From the NCBI GenBank assembly GCA_944324465.1, contig CALUWI010000003.1:62001-126000 (forward strand): a stretch of DNA of 64,000 nucleotides. Reading direction: 5' to 3'. The translations under genes and the position numbers were made by a program. This DNA comes from an uncultured Mucispirillum sp. (GTDB taxonomy: Bacteria > Chrysiogenota > Deferribacteres > Deferribacterales > Mucispirillaceae). How positions within the stretch are numbered: the first letter of the stretch is position 1; each line of letters opens with the position of its first letter. Positions 7,839 through 14,123 of this stretch are shown piece by piece. The notes beneath the pieces are model-generated. The model was not told the origin of the DNA and made no database searches. It worked only from the letters and a program-made list of their open reading frames with translations.

Positions 7839-8141
7839 ATGAAAATAATAATATTACATAACGACAGCTGTTCTTTTAGATTAAAAAATGGAAAAGAAAT
7901 TATATTGAAAGGACATCATGAAATAAATGAATTAAGTAATGCAGATTTTAATGCTTTACTTGTAGAATACCCACATTTAAAAACATGGGAAGAAAAAGGG
8001 TTTATTACTTTTAATGACAAAAAGCAGGATAATTTAAAAGCAGATAATGCAATGAATGATGAAAAGAAAGAAACAGAAAGAAATGAAAAAGCAGTAGAGC
8101 AGGCAGTAGAAACTGTAAAAAAGGCAACAGATAAAAAATGA
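7839..8141 (+). CDS. Hypothetical phage head protein
   Basis: A 100-residue protein behind AAGGATAGG. The N-terminal 60 residues form a small domain (FRLKNGKEIILKGHHEINE...YPHLKTWEEKGFI). The rest is a Lys/Glu-rich tail likely to be coiled or disordered. It lies between the capsid and the DUF4054 connector, where many phages of this type encode a small accessory head protein. I do not recognise a family. Confidence 0.6.
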   Translation: MKIIILHNDSCSFRLKNGKEIILKGHHEINELSNADFNALLVEYPHLKTWEEKGFITFNDKKQDNLKADNAMNDEKKETERNEKAVEQAVETVKKATDKK

Positions 8142-8158
8142 CAGATAAATACTGGGGT

Positions 8159-8310
8159 GGCGAGCGTTTTTTTTGCGAGGACTGCCAAATTCCCGAGCTA
8201 TTGCTGAGGAATCAGAATTTGCACAGGCTGGGAAGCCGTTCCCCTGTTCCAGCCAGATTTTCTGATTCTTCCTTATTCAGTCAGGAAAACCTGTCCTCCT
8301 TACAGTCGCC
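8159..8310. repeat. Large composite palindromic element, second full copy
   Basis: GGCGA/TCGCC (8159-8163 with 8306-8310), GAGGAC/GTCCTC (8177-8182 with 8293-8298), AGGAATCAGAA with a near complement at 8259-8272, and apical GGCTGG/CCAGCC (8226-8231 with 8249-8254). The left half is about 85% identical to 14028-14100 by eye. It carries a 63-codon open frame starting at 8138 that I reject as a gene. Confidence 0.75.
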
Positions 8311-8364
8311 AACTCCCCCTTTGCTGTAAGGAGCAAAATTCCCGCACTTGTCGGATAATTTTGC
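8299..8364. repeat. Two hairpins before the connector gene
   Basis: CTTACAG/CTGTAAG (8299-8305 with 8324-8330) has CCCCC in its loop. GCAAAATT/AATTTTGC (8333-8340 with 8357-8364) encloses CCG-CACTTGT-CGG, the motif also found inside the portal gene. It is followed by AATAAG, as after the hairpins at 4718 and 10056. Confidence 0.65.
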
Positions 8365-8389
8365 AATAAGATTATTACATGAGAATATT

Positions 8390-8770
8390 ATGACAGATAA
8401 TGAGTTTATAGATTATTTTTTAAAGAAATTCCCACAGTTTGAAATAGTAAAAGACAAAATCACAGATTATTATAATCAGGCAAAATGTCGATTTCCTGTA
8501 TTAAATATAGATAATTGCTATAATACTGATGCTGCATGTTTAGTAGTAGCTCATTATTTAACTGTATATGAGATGCCAGAAGACAGCACAGCTGGAAGTG
8601 CTGGAAACAGCAGCGGAATTGTTAATAGTGCATCTGTTGGTGATGTATCTGTGGGAATGCAGGCAAAGCCTATAAATGATATGTTTGAAGATTTTATGGC
8701 ATCAACTGTATATGGAAGAGACTTTTTAGCATGGCTGGCATCAGTCGGCGGAATAACACTCATTAATTAG
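8390..8770 (+). CDS. Phage head-tail connector protein (DUF4054-like)
   Basis: I chose the ATG at 8390, because the sequence upstream of it belongs to a hairpin repeat. The 126-residue protein begins MTDNEFIDYFLKKFPQFE and ends AWLASVGGITLIN. This resembles DUF4054 head-completion proteins, with a helical core, AACLVVAHYLTVYE, and a Gly/Ser-rich loop in the middle. Such proteins cap the portal and receive the tail. The ribosome binding site is weak. Confidence 0.65.
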   Translation: MTDNEFIDYFLKKFPQFEIVKDKITDYYNQAKCRFPVLNIDNCYNTDAACLVVAHYLTVYEMPEDSTAGSAGNSSGIVNSASVGDVSVGMQAKPINDMFEDFMASTVYGRDFLAWLASVGGITLIN

Positions 8771-8771
8771 C

Positions 8772-8973
8772 GGTTATATCTTTTTGGCTATTTCGTTGTT
8801 GGCGAGTGCATTTTACGAGGTGGGATTTTTCCGACTGAGTAAGGAGGAAATAAAAAATCCCGCTGGAACAACTGCCCCAGCCACTTTTTCTGTTTCCTAC
8901 GCTACTCGCTAGGGAAAAAGTGTCCTCGCTGAAAACCGCTCGCCGCCTAGAACTAGCCAAAAATCTTATAACC
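8772..8973. repeat. Large nested palindromic element (202 bp)
   Basis: Four nested stems can be read: GGTTATA/TATAACC (8772-8778 with 8967-8973), TTTTTGGCTA/TAGCCAAAAA (8781-8790 with 8954-8963), GGCGAG/CTCGCC (8801-8806 with 8939-8944), and apical GCTGG/CCAGC (8862-8866 with 8877-8881). The outer part uses the CGTTG and CCGCCT junction words of the 7691 and 63876 elements. The inner part is the 4501/8159-type element, so one module is nested in another. Confidence 0.8.
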
Positions 8974-9021
8974 TTTAAAATAGTAAGTAAAAACAATAAA
9001 AAATTAAAACAATTTTAAAAT

Positions 9022-9468
9022 ATGGAAATAAAAGCAAATACTCCTAAAATTAATAAAGATGACTTATTAGATGCGGTGCTGCAAAAACTTAGGTTGCAAT
9101 TTGGCAGTGTTGAGGTTGGTTTTTTTGTTGGCACAAAATATAAAACTGGTAAAGATGTAACTACTGTGGCAAGAGATAATGACCAAGGCACAAAAAGAAT
9201 ACCTGAGCGACCTTTTATGATACCAGCAGGAATTAAAGCAGCGAATAAAACAATAAATATTACAGTCCAAAGTATTGCCAGTGGGCTAGATGAACAGCAG
9301 GCATTATCAAAAGCTGCTATTATGTTTAAAAACGCTATACAAAGAGAAATAACTAATTTAAAAGAACCACCTAACGCAGAATCTACTATACTTAAAAAAG
9401 GCTCATCAAATCCGCTTATTGATACAGGGCTTATGCGTTCTAAAGTGGAATGGAAGTTTAAAAAATAA
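9022..9468 (+). CDS. Phage neck / virion morphogenesis protein (HK97 gp10- or Mu gpG-like)
   Basis: 148 residues. RPFMIPAG in the middle and NPLIDTGLMRSKV near the C-terminus are hallmarks of gp10/gpG-like neck or tail-completion proteins that join head and tail. No clear Shine-Dalgarno precedes the ATG at 9022, and the upstream region is A-rich. The position between the DUF4054 connector and the tail genes fits. Confidence 0.7.
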   Translation: MEIKANTPKINKDDLLDAVLQKLRLQFGSVEVGFFVGTKYKTGKDVTTVARDNDQGTKRIPERPFMIPAGIKAANKTINITVQSIASGLDEQQALSKAAIMFKNAIQREITNLKEPPNAESTILKKGSSNPLIDTGLMRSKVEWKFKK

Positions 9469-9499
9469 TATATTTTTGTCTTTTTAATAACTTCTTATA

Positions 9500-9529
9500 T
9501 ATAATAAAAATTAATAATATACCTTATCT
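9500..9529 (+). repeat. 30-base dispersed repeat (copy 2)
   Basis: Identical to 3327-3356; see that entry. It lies in the gap before the gene at 9578. Confidence 0.6.
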
Positions 9530-9577
9530 ATATCTATCCACTAAATATCAATATAATAAATTCATAAGGTGAAAAAT

Positions 9578-9982
9578 ATGAATTTATTAAATGCTGCATT
9601 ATCAGTAGTTTCAAGTTTACAAAAGACAGTTACAACAAAAATATATAATAAGAAATCAGTTATCAATAATGGTATAGCTGATTTTGAAATAACAGAGATA
9701 GAAGCAAGAGTTCATGCTCAACCATTAACAATGAAAGAGCTGGATACATTCGGGACTTTAGAAAAATCATCTACCCTTTTAAAATTTTATATTATGGGAG
9801 ACAAAGCAGAAATAGTTGATTTTTTTAAAAATCAAGATGCTTCAAACTCTATAATTATTTGGGACAATGATGAATACTCAATTTATGGAAAAATAGAATG
9901 GCAAAACGATTCTTGGATAAAGGTTTATGGAATAAAAAATGTCTGGAAGGGGGACAGGTCGCCCCTTCCACCTACCCCCTAA
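9578..9982 (+). CDS. Hypothetical phage head-tail or tail protein
   Basis: The ATG at 9578 is preceded by AAGGTGA; an upstream GTG at 9569 overlaps that site and is less likely. The 134-residue protein is mostly beta (ADFEITEIEARVHAQPLTMKEL, LLKFYIMGDKAEIVDFF, IYGKIEWQNDSWIKVYG). Its place just before the tail terminator candidate suggests a minor connector or tail component. The last residues (GDRSPLPPTP) are encoded by a GC-rich hairpin, so the C-terminus may be acquired. I do not recognise the family. Confidence 0.6.
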   Translation: MNLLNAALSVVSSLQKTVTTKIYNKKSVINNGIADFEITEIEARVHAQPLTMKELDTFGTLEKSSTLLKFYIMGDKAEIVDFFKNQDASNSIIIWDNDEYSIYGKIEWQNDSWIKVYGIKNVWKGDRSPLPPTP

Positions 9983-10056
9983 TGCAAAATTTTATTGTTC
10001 GCCACAATAAAATTTCATAGGGATAAAAACTCCCGAGTAAATCGGATAGTTTTTAT
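9945..10056. repeat. Three-hairpin module array
   Basis: In order: GGAAGGGG/CCCCTTCC (9945-9952 with 9962-9969); tag ACCCCCTAATG; AAATTTTATTGT-TCGCC-ACAATAAAATTT (9987-10015); then ATAAAAACT/AGTTTTTAT (10023-10031 with 10048-10056) enclosing CCGA/TCGG. AATAAGTATTGA and the next ribosome binding site follow directly. The same order is seen at 4501-4742 and 13761-13990. Confidence 0.75.
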
Positions 10057-10081
10057 AATAAGTATTGACGGAGGAGTCTTT

Positions 10082-10738
10082 ATGAGAGAAATGATTGCAT
10101 CAATATACAATGCTGTTAGTGATATTGTGCAGCCGTTTAAAACTATATATCCATACCAGGATATAGAAGCTGATGTGGATGGCGGTGTGGTAACGTTTGC
10201 ACCAACAAAAATAAAAAATTTAACGTTAGCTAGTGAAAGATTACTAAATCAAGATGATTTGTGTTGCGGAGAATTTTCACACAAATTTGGAGCAACAATA
10301 TTAAAAGCGGGGGAAGACGGAAAGGGGGCTGGCTTTGGAAGTCCCCTTCCAGTGCTTATTGATGCAGTAACTGAAGTATGTTTTGAAGTAGATATTTATA
10401 AAACTATAGAGTGGAACACTGATAATATGTCTGCTTTTGACATGGCTGAAAAGTTACAAACATATTTAAAAAGCTCACAAGCAAGAGATAAATTTTATAA
10501 TAATTATAAGTATGAACTTATGCCAATTTGGGCAGATATAACATTTCAAGCAGATTTTAATACTTATAAAAAATGGGTGCAGATTGCACAGTTTGAGATG
10601 TTTGTAACAAAAATGAGTAAAGTGGAATTAAGTGATACTGCATTAAATAAAGTAATAGTTGAAGTTAATGAGGTAGGCACTTTAAAAACTAACCCTGCAT
10701 ACACCACATTTGCAGATAGATTTTTAAAAACAAATTAA
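10082..10738 (+). CDS. Phage tail terminator / neck-like protein (tentative)
   Basis: The start is ATG at 10082 behind GGAGGAG; the open frame continues upstream through a hairpin array and should not be included. 218 residues. Its place just before the sheath gene and its length suit a tail terminator of the gp12-like neck family, but I see no diagnostic motif. The segment GEDGKGAGFGSPLP (10307-10350) is encoded by a GC-rich hairpin like those in gaps, so it is probably an in-frame insertion in a surface loop. Confidence 0.5.
   Translation: MREMIASIYNAVSDIVQPFKTIYPYQDIEADVDGGVVTFAPTKIKNLTLASERLLNQDDLCCGEFSHKFGATILKAGEDGKGAGFGSPLPVLIDAVTEVCFEVDIYKTIEWNTDNMSAFDMAEKLQTYLKSSQARDKFYNNYKYELMPIWADITFQADFNTYKKWVQIAQFEMFVTKMSKVELSDTALNKVIVEVNEVGTLKTNPAYTTFADRFLKTN
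10319..10350. repeat. GC-rich hairpin inside the gene at 10082
   Basis: GGAAAGGGG (10319-10327) pairs with CCCCTTCC (10343-10350), one base bulged. It matches the GGAAGGGG..CCCCTTCC type at 9945 and 10836 and is read in frame as a Gly-rich loop. Confidence 0.55.
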
Positions 10739-10753
10739 AATAAAAATAAATTG

Positions 10754-10861
10754 GAAAATTTAGGGGCATGTACCCAAAATTTTTCACCTAATAATTTTTA
10801 AAACGGTGAGTTTTAAAAATTAGCAAGGGGGAAGATGGAAGGGGGACCTGTCCCCTTTCCA
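10754..10861. repeat. Hairpin series before the sheath gene
   Basis: AAAATTT/AAATTTT encloses GG-GCATGTA-CC (about 10754-10785). CTAAT..TTTTTAAAA pairs with TTTTAAAAATTAG (10788-10823). TGGAAGGGGGAC pairs with GTCCCCTTTCCA (10836-10847 with 10850-10861, one mismatch). The last arm leads directly into the GAGGAG ribosome binding site. Confidence 0.65.
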
Positions 10862-10872
10862 GAGGAGTTATG

Positions 10873-12732
10873 ATGAAACCGAACACAGTAATACCCTTTT
10901 CAAAGTTTATTAATATTACAACATCTGGCGTTAGTGATACATTTACATTTAACAGACTTAATGCATTAGCAATCACTACCCCACTGATACCGATGCCAGC
11001 TACTGTTGAAGCTGGAAGTTTAGAAACTGTTGCAAAACTATATGGTGCTGTAAGCCAAGAATACAGCTATGCAGCAGAGTTTTTTGGATATACTTCAAAA
11101 AATGCAACAAAAGCACAAAAGCTAACATTTTATAACAGCTATTCTGAAGCACAAAAAGCAGCCCTTGTTGGAGCAGCTATTGCAATGCTTGATGAGATAA
11201 AGCAGCAAGGCTCATTAGCATTAAAGATAAATGGTGATAGTTATGAGTTTGATATTAATTTAGAAAATATTTCATCGTTTACTGATGCTGCAAATATTAT
11301 TAATGATAATTTAAAACAGCCAAAAATAGATGCAGTGCCATACAGTCTTGAAGGCACAACACCTGCACTGCCGATTACTGCAGCGGCAACTATTGATGCA
11401 TCAGAACTTGTTATCCAGGATAATCAAAGTGAAGCAATATTTACATACACTGCAAGCATAACAATAGATACATCTGATGGTGTAGATGAAGTAGTAACAA
11501 AATTAAATACTCAAGAATTAAGTGATGCTAATTTGGTATGGAGTAACGATGGCGGAGTGTTTAAATTAAGCCAGATAAATTATTCATCAGCATCTAATAC
11601 AATACCTGTAAAAATATTTATATCAGAATCAGATATACAAGTAAAACTTGGACTTGATAAAGTGACAACTCAAACTGGTTCACCAGAAGTGCCTGCAAAT
11701 GATTTAGGAACATGTGTTTACTCAACACAAACAGAAGGCTTTATTATTCAAGGCACAGTAGCAAGTGCATCACAAACTATTGACTATGCCACAGGTGATA
11801 TGGCTTCTATTTTAGGGCTTGCAGAAACAGACGGTGGGTATATTACAAAAGGTACAAATGGTGAAAATTTAACTGAAATGCTAAATCATATTGGGCTTAT
11901 TAATGGGGACTATGTAAGTATAGCATCACTCAATAATATAGACACATCAGATTATGAGACTATTGCTTCATGGGTAAATGCCAGTGGCGGCAGATATGCT
12001 TTTATAGTGATAAGTGATGATGCCAGGTTAAAATCTACAAACCAGATTGTATATGAAAATCTTTTTGGTAACGATGGATTTATTTTAATTTATGGCAGCA
12101 ATATTAATATACTGGCATTTATGCAAGCAGCTATTGCATCTGTTGATTTTTCAGTGCCTGGCGGCATGACAAATTTTAACTTCATAGAAACACCTGAATT
12201 TTTAGATGACTCTATTGGCACCAGTGAAGAATTAGACGGCATAAATGCAAATAGAGCTAACTGCTGTTACATAATGGGTGGCTATGGTCAAAGCCAGCCA
12301 CTTTTTGGTGAAGGCAAGATATTTGGCACAAACTTTAATAATATAGCAAACTATATTGGTAACTCCTGGATAAAAGCAAAAATGGAAATCGCTGGTGCTA
12401 ACCTTATGATTTCACAAGGCTTTATTGCTCTTCGTGGCGGCAAAGGACAATCATTAATTTTAGCAAGCTTACAAGAGATAATAGCTTTAGCTAAAGTATC
12501 AGATATTATTGTAACTGTTGGCACAGATGGATTATTAGCAGCAGAAAAAGCTAAAATAGTATCTGTTACAGGTAATGCTAATGCAGTAAACTTAATAGAG
12601 AGCAATGGGTATTATATAAATGTGCTGCCATTAACAGCTGATGATATTGCTAACGAACAGATGAGAGTGCAGTTTATTTATACTAAAAATGTGCCACTGA
12701 ACAGATTAGTAGTTCAAAATATTGTAATATAA
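10873..12732 (+). CDS. Phage contractile tail sheath protein (DUF3383-like)
   Basis: I chose the second ATG (10873), five bases after GAGGAG. The 619-residue protein resembles DUF3383 sheath proteins: an N-terminal FSKFINITTSGVSDTFTFNRLNALAITT, a Thr/Ser-rich insertion domain, and a conserved C-terminal half (FSVPGGMTNFNFIETPEF, INANRANCCYIMGGYG, ISQGFIALRGGKGQSL). It forms the contracting outer tail tube. The tube gene follows 36 bases downstream, the usual order. Confidence 0.8.
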   Translation: MKPNTVIPFSKFINITTSGVSDTFTFNRLNALAITTPLIPMPATVEAGSLETVAKLYGAVSQEYSYAAEFFGYTSKNATKAQKLTFYNSYSEAQKAALVGAAIAMLDEIKQQGSLALKINGDSYEFDINLENISSFTDAANIINDNLKQPKIDAVPYSLEGTTPALPITAAATIDASELVIQDNQSEAIFTYTASITIDTSDGVDEVVTKLNTQELSDANLVWSNDGGVFKLSQINYSSASNTIPVKIFISESDIQVKLGLDKVTTQTGSPEVPANDLGTCVYSTQTEGFIIQGTVASASQTIDYATGDMASILGLAETDGGYITKGTNGENLTEMLNHIGLINGDYVSIASLNNIDTSDYETIASWVNASGGRYAFIVISDDARLKSTNQIVYENLFGNDGFILIYGSNINILAFMQAAIASVDFSVPGGMTNFNFIETPEFLDDSIGTSEELDGINANRANCCYIMGGYGQSQPLFGEGKIFGTNFNNIANYIGNSWIKAKMEIAGANLMISQGFIALRGGKGQSLILASLQEIIALAKVSDIIVTVGTDGLLAAEKAKIVSVTGNANAVNLIESNGYYINVLPLTADDIANEQMRVQFIYTKNVPLNRLVVQNIVI

Positions 12733-12768
12733 AATTTAAAATGATTTTAAAAATAAGGAGAGATTTAT

Positions 12769-13224
12769 ATGTCAAATTTTATAGGAACTAATGCTGTAAC
12801 AATAGCTATATCTATTCTGCCGTTATATCCAGCAGGAACTGTTGACCATTTTGCAGACGGCAGTGATGTATGGACTGGTGGTGCGGTAGAAACTGCTGAT
12901 ATGATAAAGACGCCTGATGGTCATACTTATGCCTGGACAAAAAATGCAATAATAGAAAGAACATTAACTATTGCTCCTGCAAGCCCTATTGCGGTGATTT
13001 TAGATGCTGCTGTTGCTGCCCAGCAAAGCTATGTGGGTGTTGGTCCAGAGCCTTTCCAAGTAACAGTAGTCGTCACTCATGCACATACTGGGCAGGTTGA
13101 TACTTATTCTGATGGTATTATAAATAATGGCGAGCTTGGTATGAAAGTGCAGCAAGACAGACTTGGAAATAAGCAGTATAGTTTTAAATTTGGCTCTTTT
13201 ATCACAACAGGACCGCTCAAGTAG
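12769..13224 (+). CDS. Phage tail tube protein (DUF3277-like)
   Basis: 151 residues behind AAGGAGAG. The sequence is beta-rich (DGHTYAWTKNAIIERTLTIAPASP, GIINNGELGMKVQQDRLGNKQYSFKFGSF), as in tail tube proteins. It would form the inner tube inside the sheath and conduct DNA. The sheath-tube-chaperone-tape measure order is standard. Confidence 0.75.
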   Translation: MSNFIGTNAVTIAISILPLYPAGTVDHFADGSDVWTGGAVETADMIKTPDGHTYAWTKNAIIERTLTIAPASPIAVILDAAVAAQQSYVGVGPEPFQVTVVVTHAHTGQVDTYSDGIINNGELGMKVQQDRLGNKQYSFKFGSFITTGPLK

Positions 13225-13233
13225 GAGAAAAAG

Positions 13234-13596
13234 ATGGAAAAGAAAGTATTTGAATTAACAGATGGCAAAACTACTCGTCAAGCATATTTTAAAAAAGTGA
13301 CTATGGAGGATGGGTTAAAAATTATATCAACTGCTGATGGCATGACAAAGCAGGAAGAAACAGCTGTTAATAAGTTTGTAAATATTGCAGTTAAATATCT
13401 TGTATTGATTATTCCAGAAACAGGAACAGAGCAGCATGTTAAAAGTTTAGCTGAGCTGGATGCTATATTTGAGAACCCATTTATGAGCATAAAGATTGCG
13501 GAAGAGTTTGAGAACTACATAGCCCCCTATTTAGAGAGCTTGAACATTTCCAAAAGCAAAATTATGGAGTTACAAGCTCAAGCTCTTCAAAAATAA
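13234..13596 (+). CDS. Phage tail assembly chaperone, short product
   Basis: 120 residues behind GGAGAAAAAG (MEKKVFELTDGKTTRQAYFKKVTMEDGLKI). It lies between tube and tape measure, where dsDNA phages encode the chaperone that coats the tape measure during tail assembly. The frame ends CAA AAA TAA. A -1 slip on the A-run (13589-13593) would continue into a second open frame to 13763. Confidence 0.75.
   Translation: MEKKVFELTDGKTTRQAYFKKVTMEDGLKIISTADGMTKQEETAVNKFVNIAVKYLVLIIPETGTEQHVKSLAELDAIFENPFMSIKIAEEFENYIAPYLESLNISKSKIMELQAQALQK
13588..13596 (+). promoter_or_regulatory. Candidate -1 ribosomal frameshift site
   Basis: CAA AAA TAA: the P-site lysyl tRNA can re-pair perfectly one base back while the stop codon is in the A site. 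It is not a canonical X XXY YYZ heptamer in the zero frame. A perfect palindrome at 13761-13786 lies at the end of the extension rather than just after the site. Confidence 0.5.
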
Positions 13597-13763
13597 ATTA
13601 TCCATGTAACGCAATAGTCACTACTCTTATTTTAAATGGGTTTGGTGACTATGATAAAATAATGAATATGAGTTTTGAAAGTGCTGTATATACATATATT
13701 ACAGTAGCTTTATCTAACATAGCTTATCAAAAAGAACTCAATAAAGGGCACAAATCAGTATAA
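13593..13763 (+). CDS. Tail assembly chaperone frameshift extension (-1 frame)
   Basis: After a -1 shift at 13593 the frame reads 56 codons (beginning INYPCNAIVTTLILNGFGDY, ending NKGHKSV) and stops at 13761-13763. It has no ribosome binding site of its own and begins exactly at the end of the upstream frame. This matches the conserved G/GT-type tail chaperone frameshift (lambda G-GT, Mu 41/42, P2 E-E'). Independent initiation at an ATG at 13663 is possible but lacks a ribosome binding site. Confidence 0.6.
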   Translation: MNYPCNAIVTTLILNGFGDYDKIMNMSFESAVYTYITVALSNIAYQKELNKGHKSV

Positions 13764-13878
13764 GGGGGAAATTGTGTTCCCCCTTATAGTATCCCCCTTA
13801 ATCACAAAACTTCCTAATCTCACCGATTAGAAAGTTTCATATGTATAAAAATGCCGATACATGCTCGTCATTTTTATA
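13761..13878. repeat. Three-hairpin module array before the tape measure
   Basis: TAAGGGGGAA-attgtg-TTCCCCCTTA (13761-13786) is a perfect palindrome beginning on the stop codon. Then come the tag ATCCCCCTTAATC and AAACTT/AAGTTT enclosing CTAATC-TCACC-GATTAG. Last is TATAAAAATG/CATTTTTATA (13844-13853 with 13869-13878) around CCG-ATACATGCT-CGT. The order is the same as at 4501-4742 and 9945-10081. Confidence 0.75.
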
Positions 13879-13991
13879 ACACATATTAATAATAGTATTT
13901 ATTCTATAAGAAATATTAATAATATTTGTTACCTGTAATCATTAATATTCCTGCATTATACTTGATTTATAATAAAAATAAGGATTATGTA

Positions 13992-14123
13992 ATGGCTCTT
14001 GGTGATACATTAAAAAATTATGTAATTGGCGAGCGTATTTTGCGAGGACTGCCAAATTCCCGACCAAATAGGGAGGAATTAGAATTTGCACAGGCTGGAG
14101 TTGGTAAAAATGGCATTAGGTGA
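13992..14123 (+). CDS. Small ORF, truncated duplicate of the tape measure N-terminus
   Basis: ATG at 13992 follows AGGA (13981-13984). The product begins MALGDTLKNYVIGE; the tape measure begins MALGDTLKNYTVGV. After about 14 residues this frame runs into a palindromic half-element and stops at 14121-14123, overlapping the tape measure start. The two copies differ at many third positions, so the duplication is old or came by recombination with a relative. It may be non-functional, or may act as a leader coupling translation to the tape measure. Confidence 0.5.
   Translation: MALGDTLKNYVIGERILRGLPNSRPNREELEFAQAGVGKNGIR
14028..14100. repeat. Left half of the large composite palindromic element
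   Basis: It runs from GGCGAGCG through GCGAGGAC to AGGCTGG, matching 8159-8231, and ends at the apical stem. No right half is present here. It lies between the two copies of the tape measure start and supplies the GGAG ribosome binding site at 14097-14100. Confidence 0.7.

Noticed and set aside
8138-8329. Open frame of 63 codons whose ATG overlaps the stop of the gene at 7839
   Set aside because: Nearly all of it lies in the palindromic element 8159-8310 and reads as low-complexity repeat sequence; the same repeat elsewhere is not open in the same way.
9995-10081. N-terminal extension of the gene at 10082
   Set aside because: It is encoded by two hairpins of the gap array, while GGAGGAG stands directly before ATG 10082.
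13926-13991. Upstream extension of the small frame ending at 14123
   Set aside because: No ribosome binding site at the far start and no protein similarity; the good AGGA site and tape-measure-like sequence begin at 13992.
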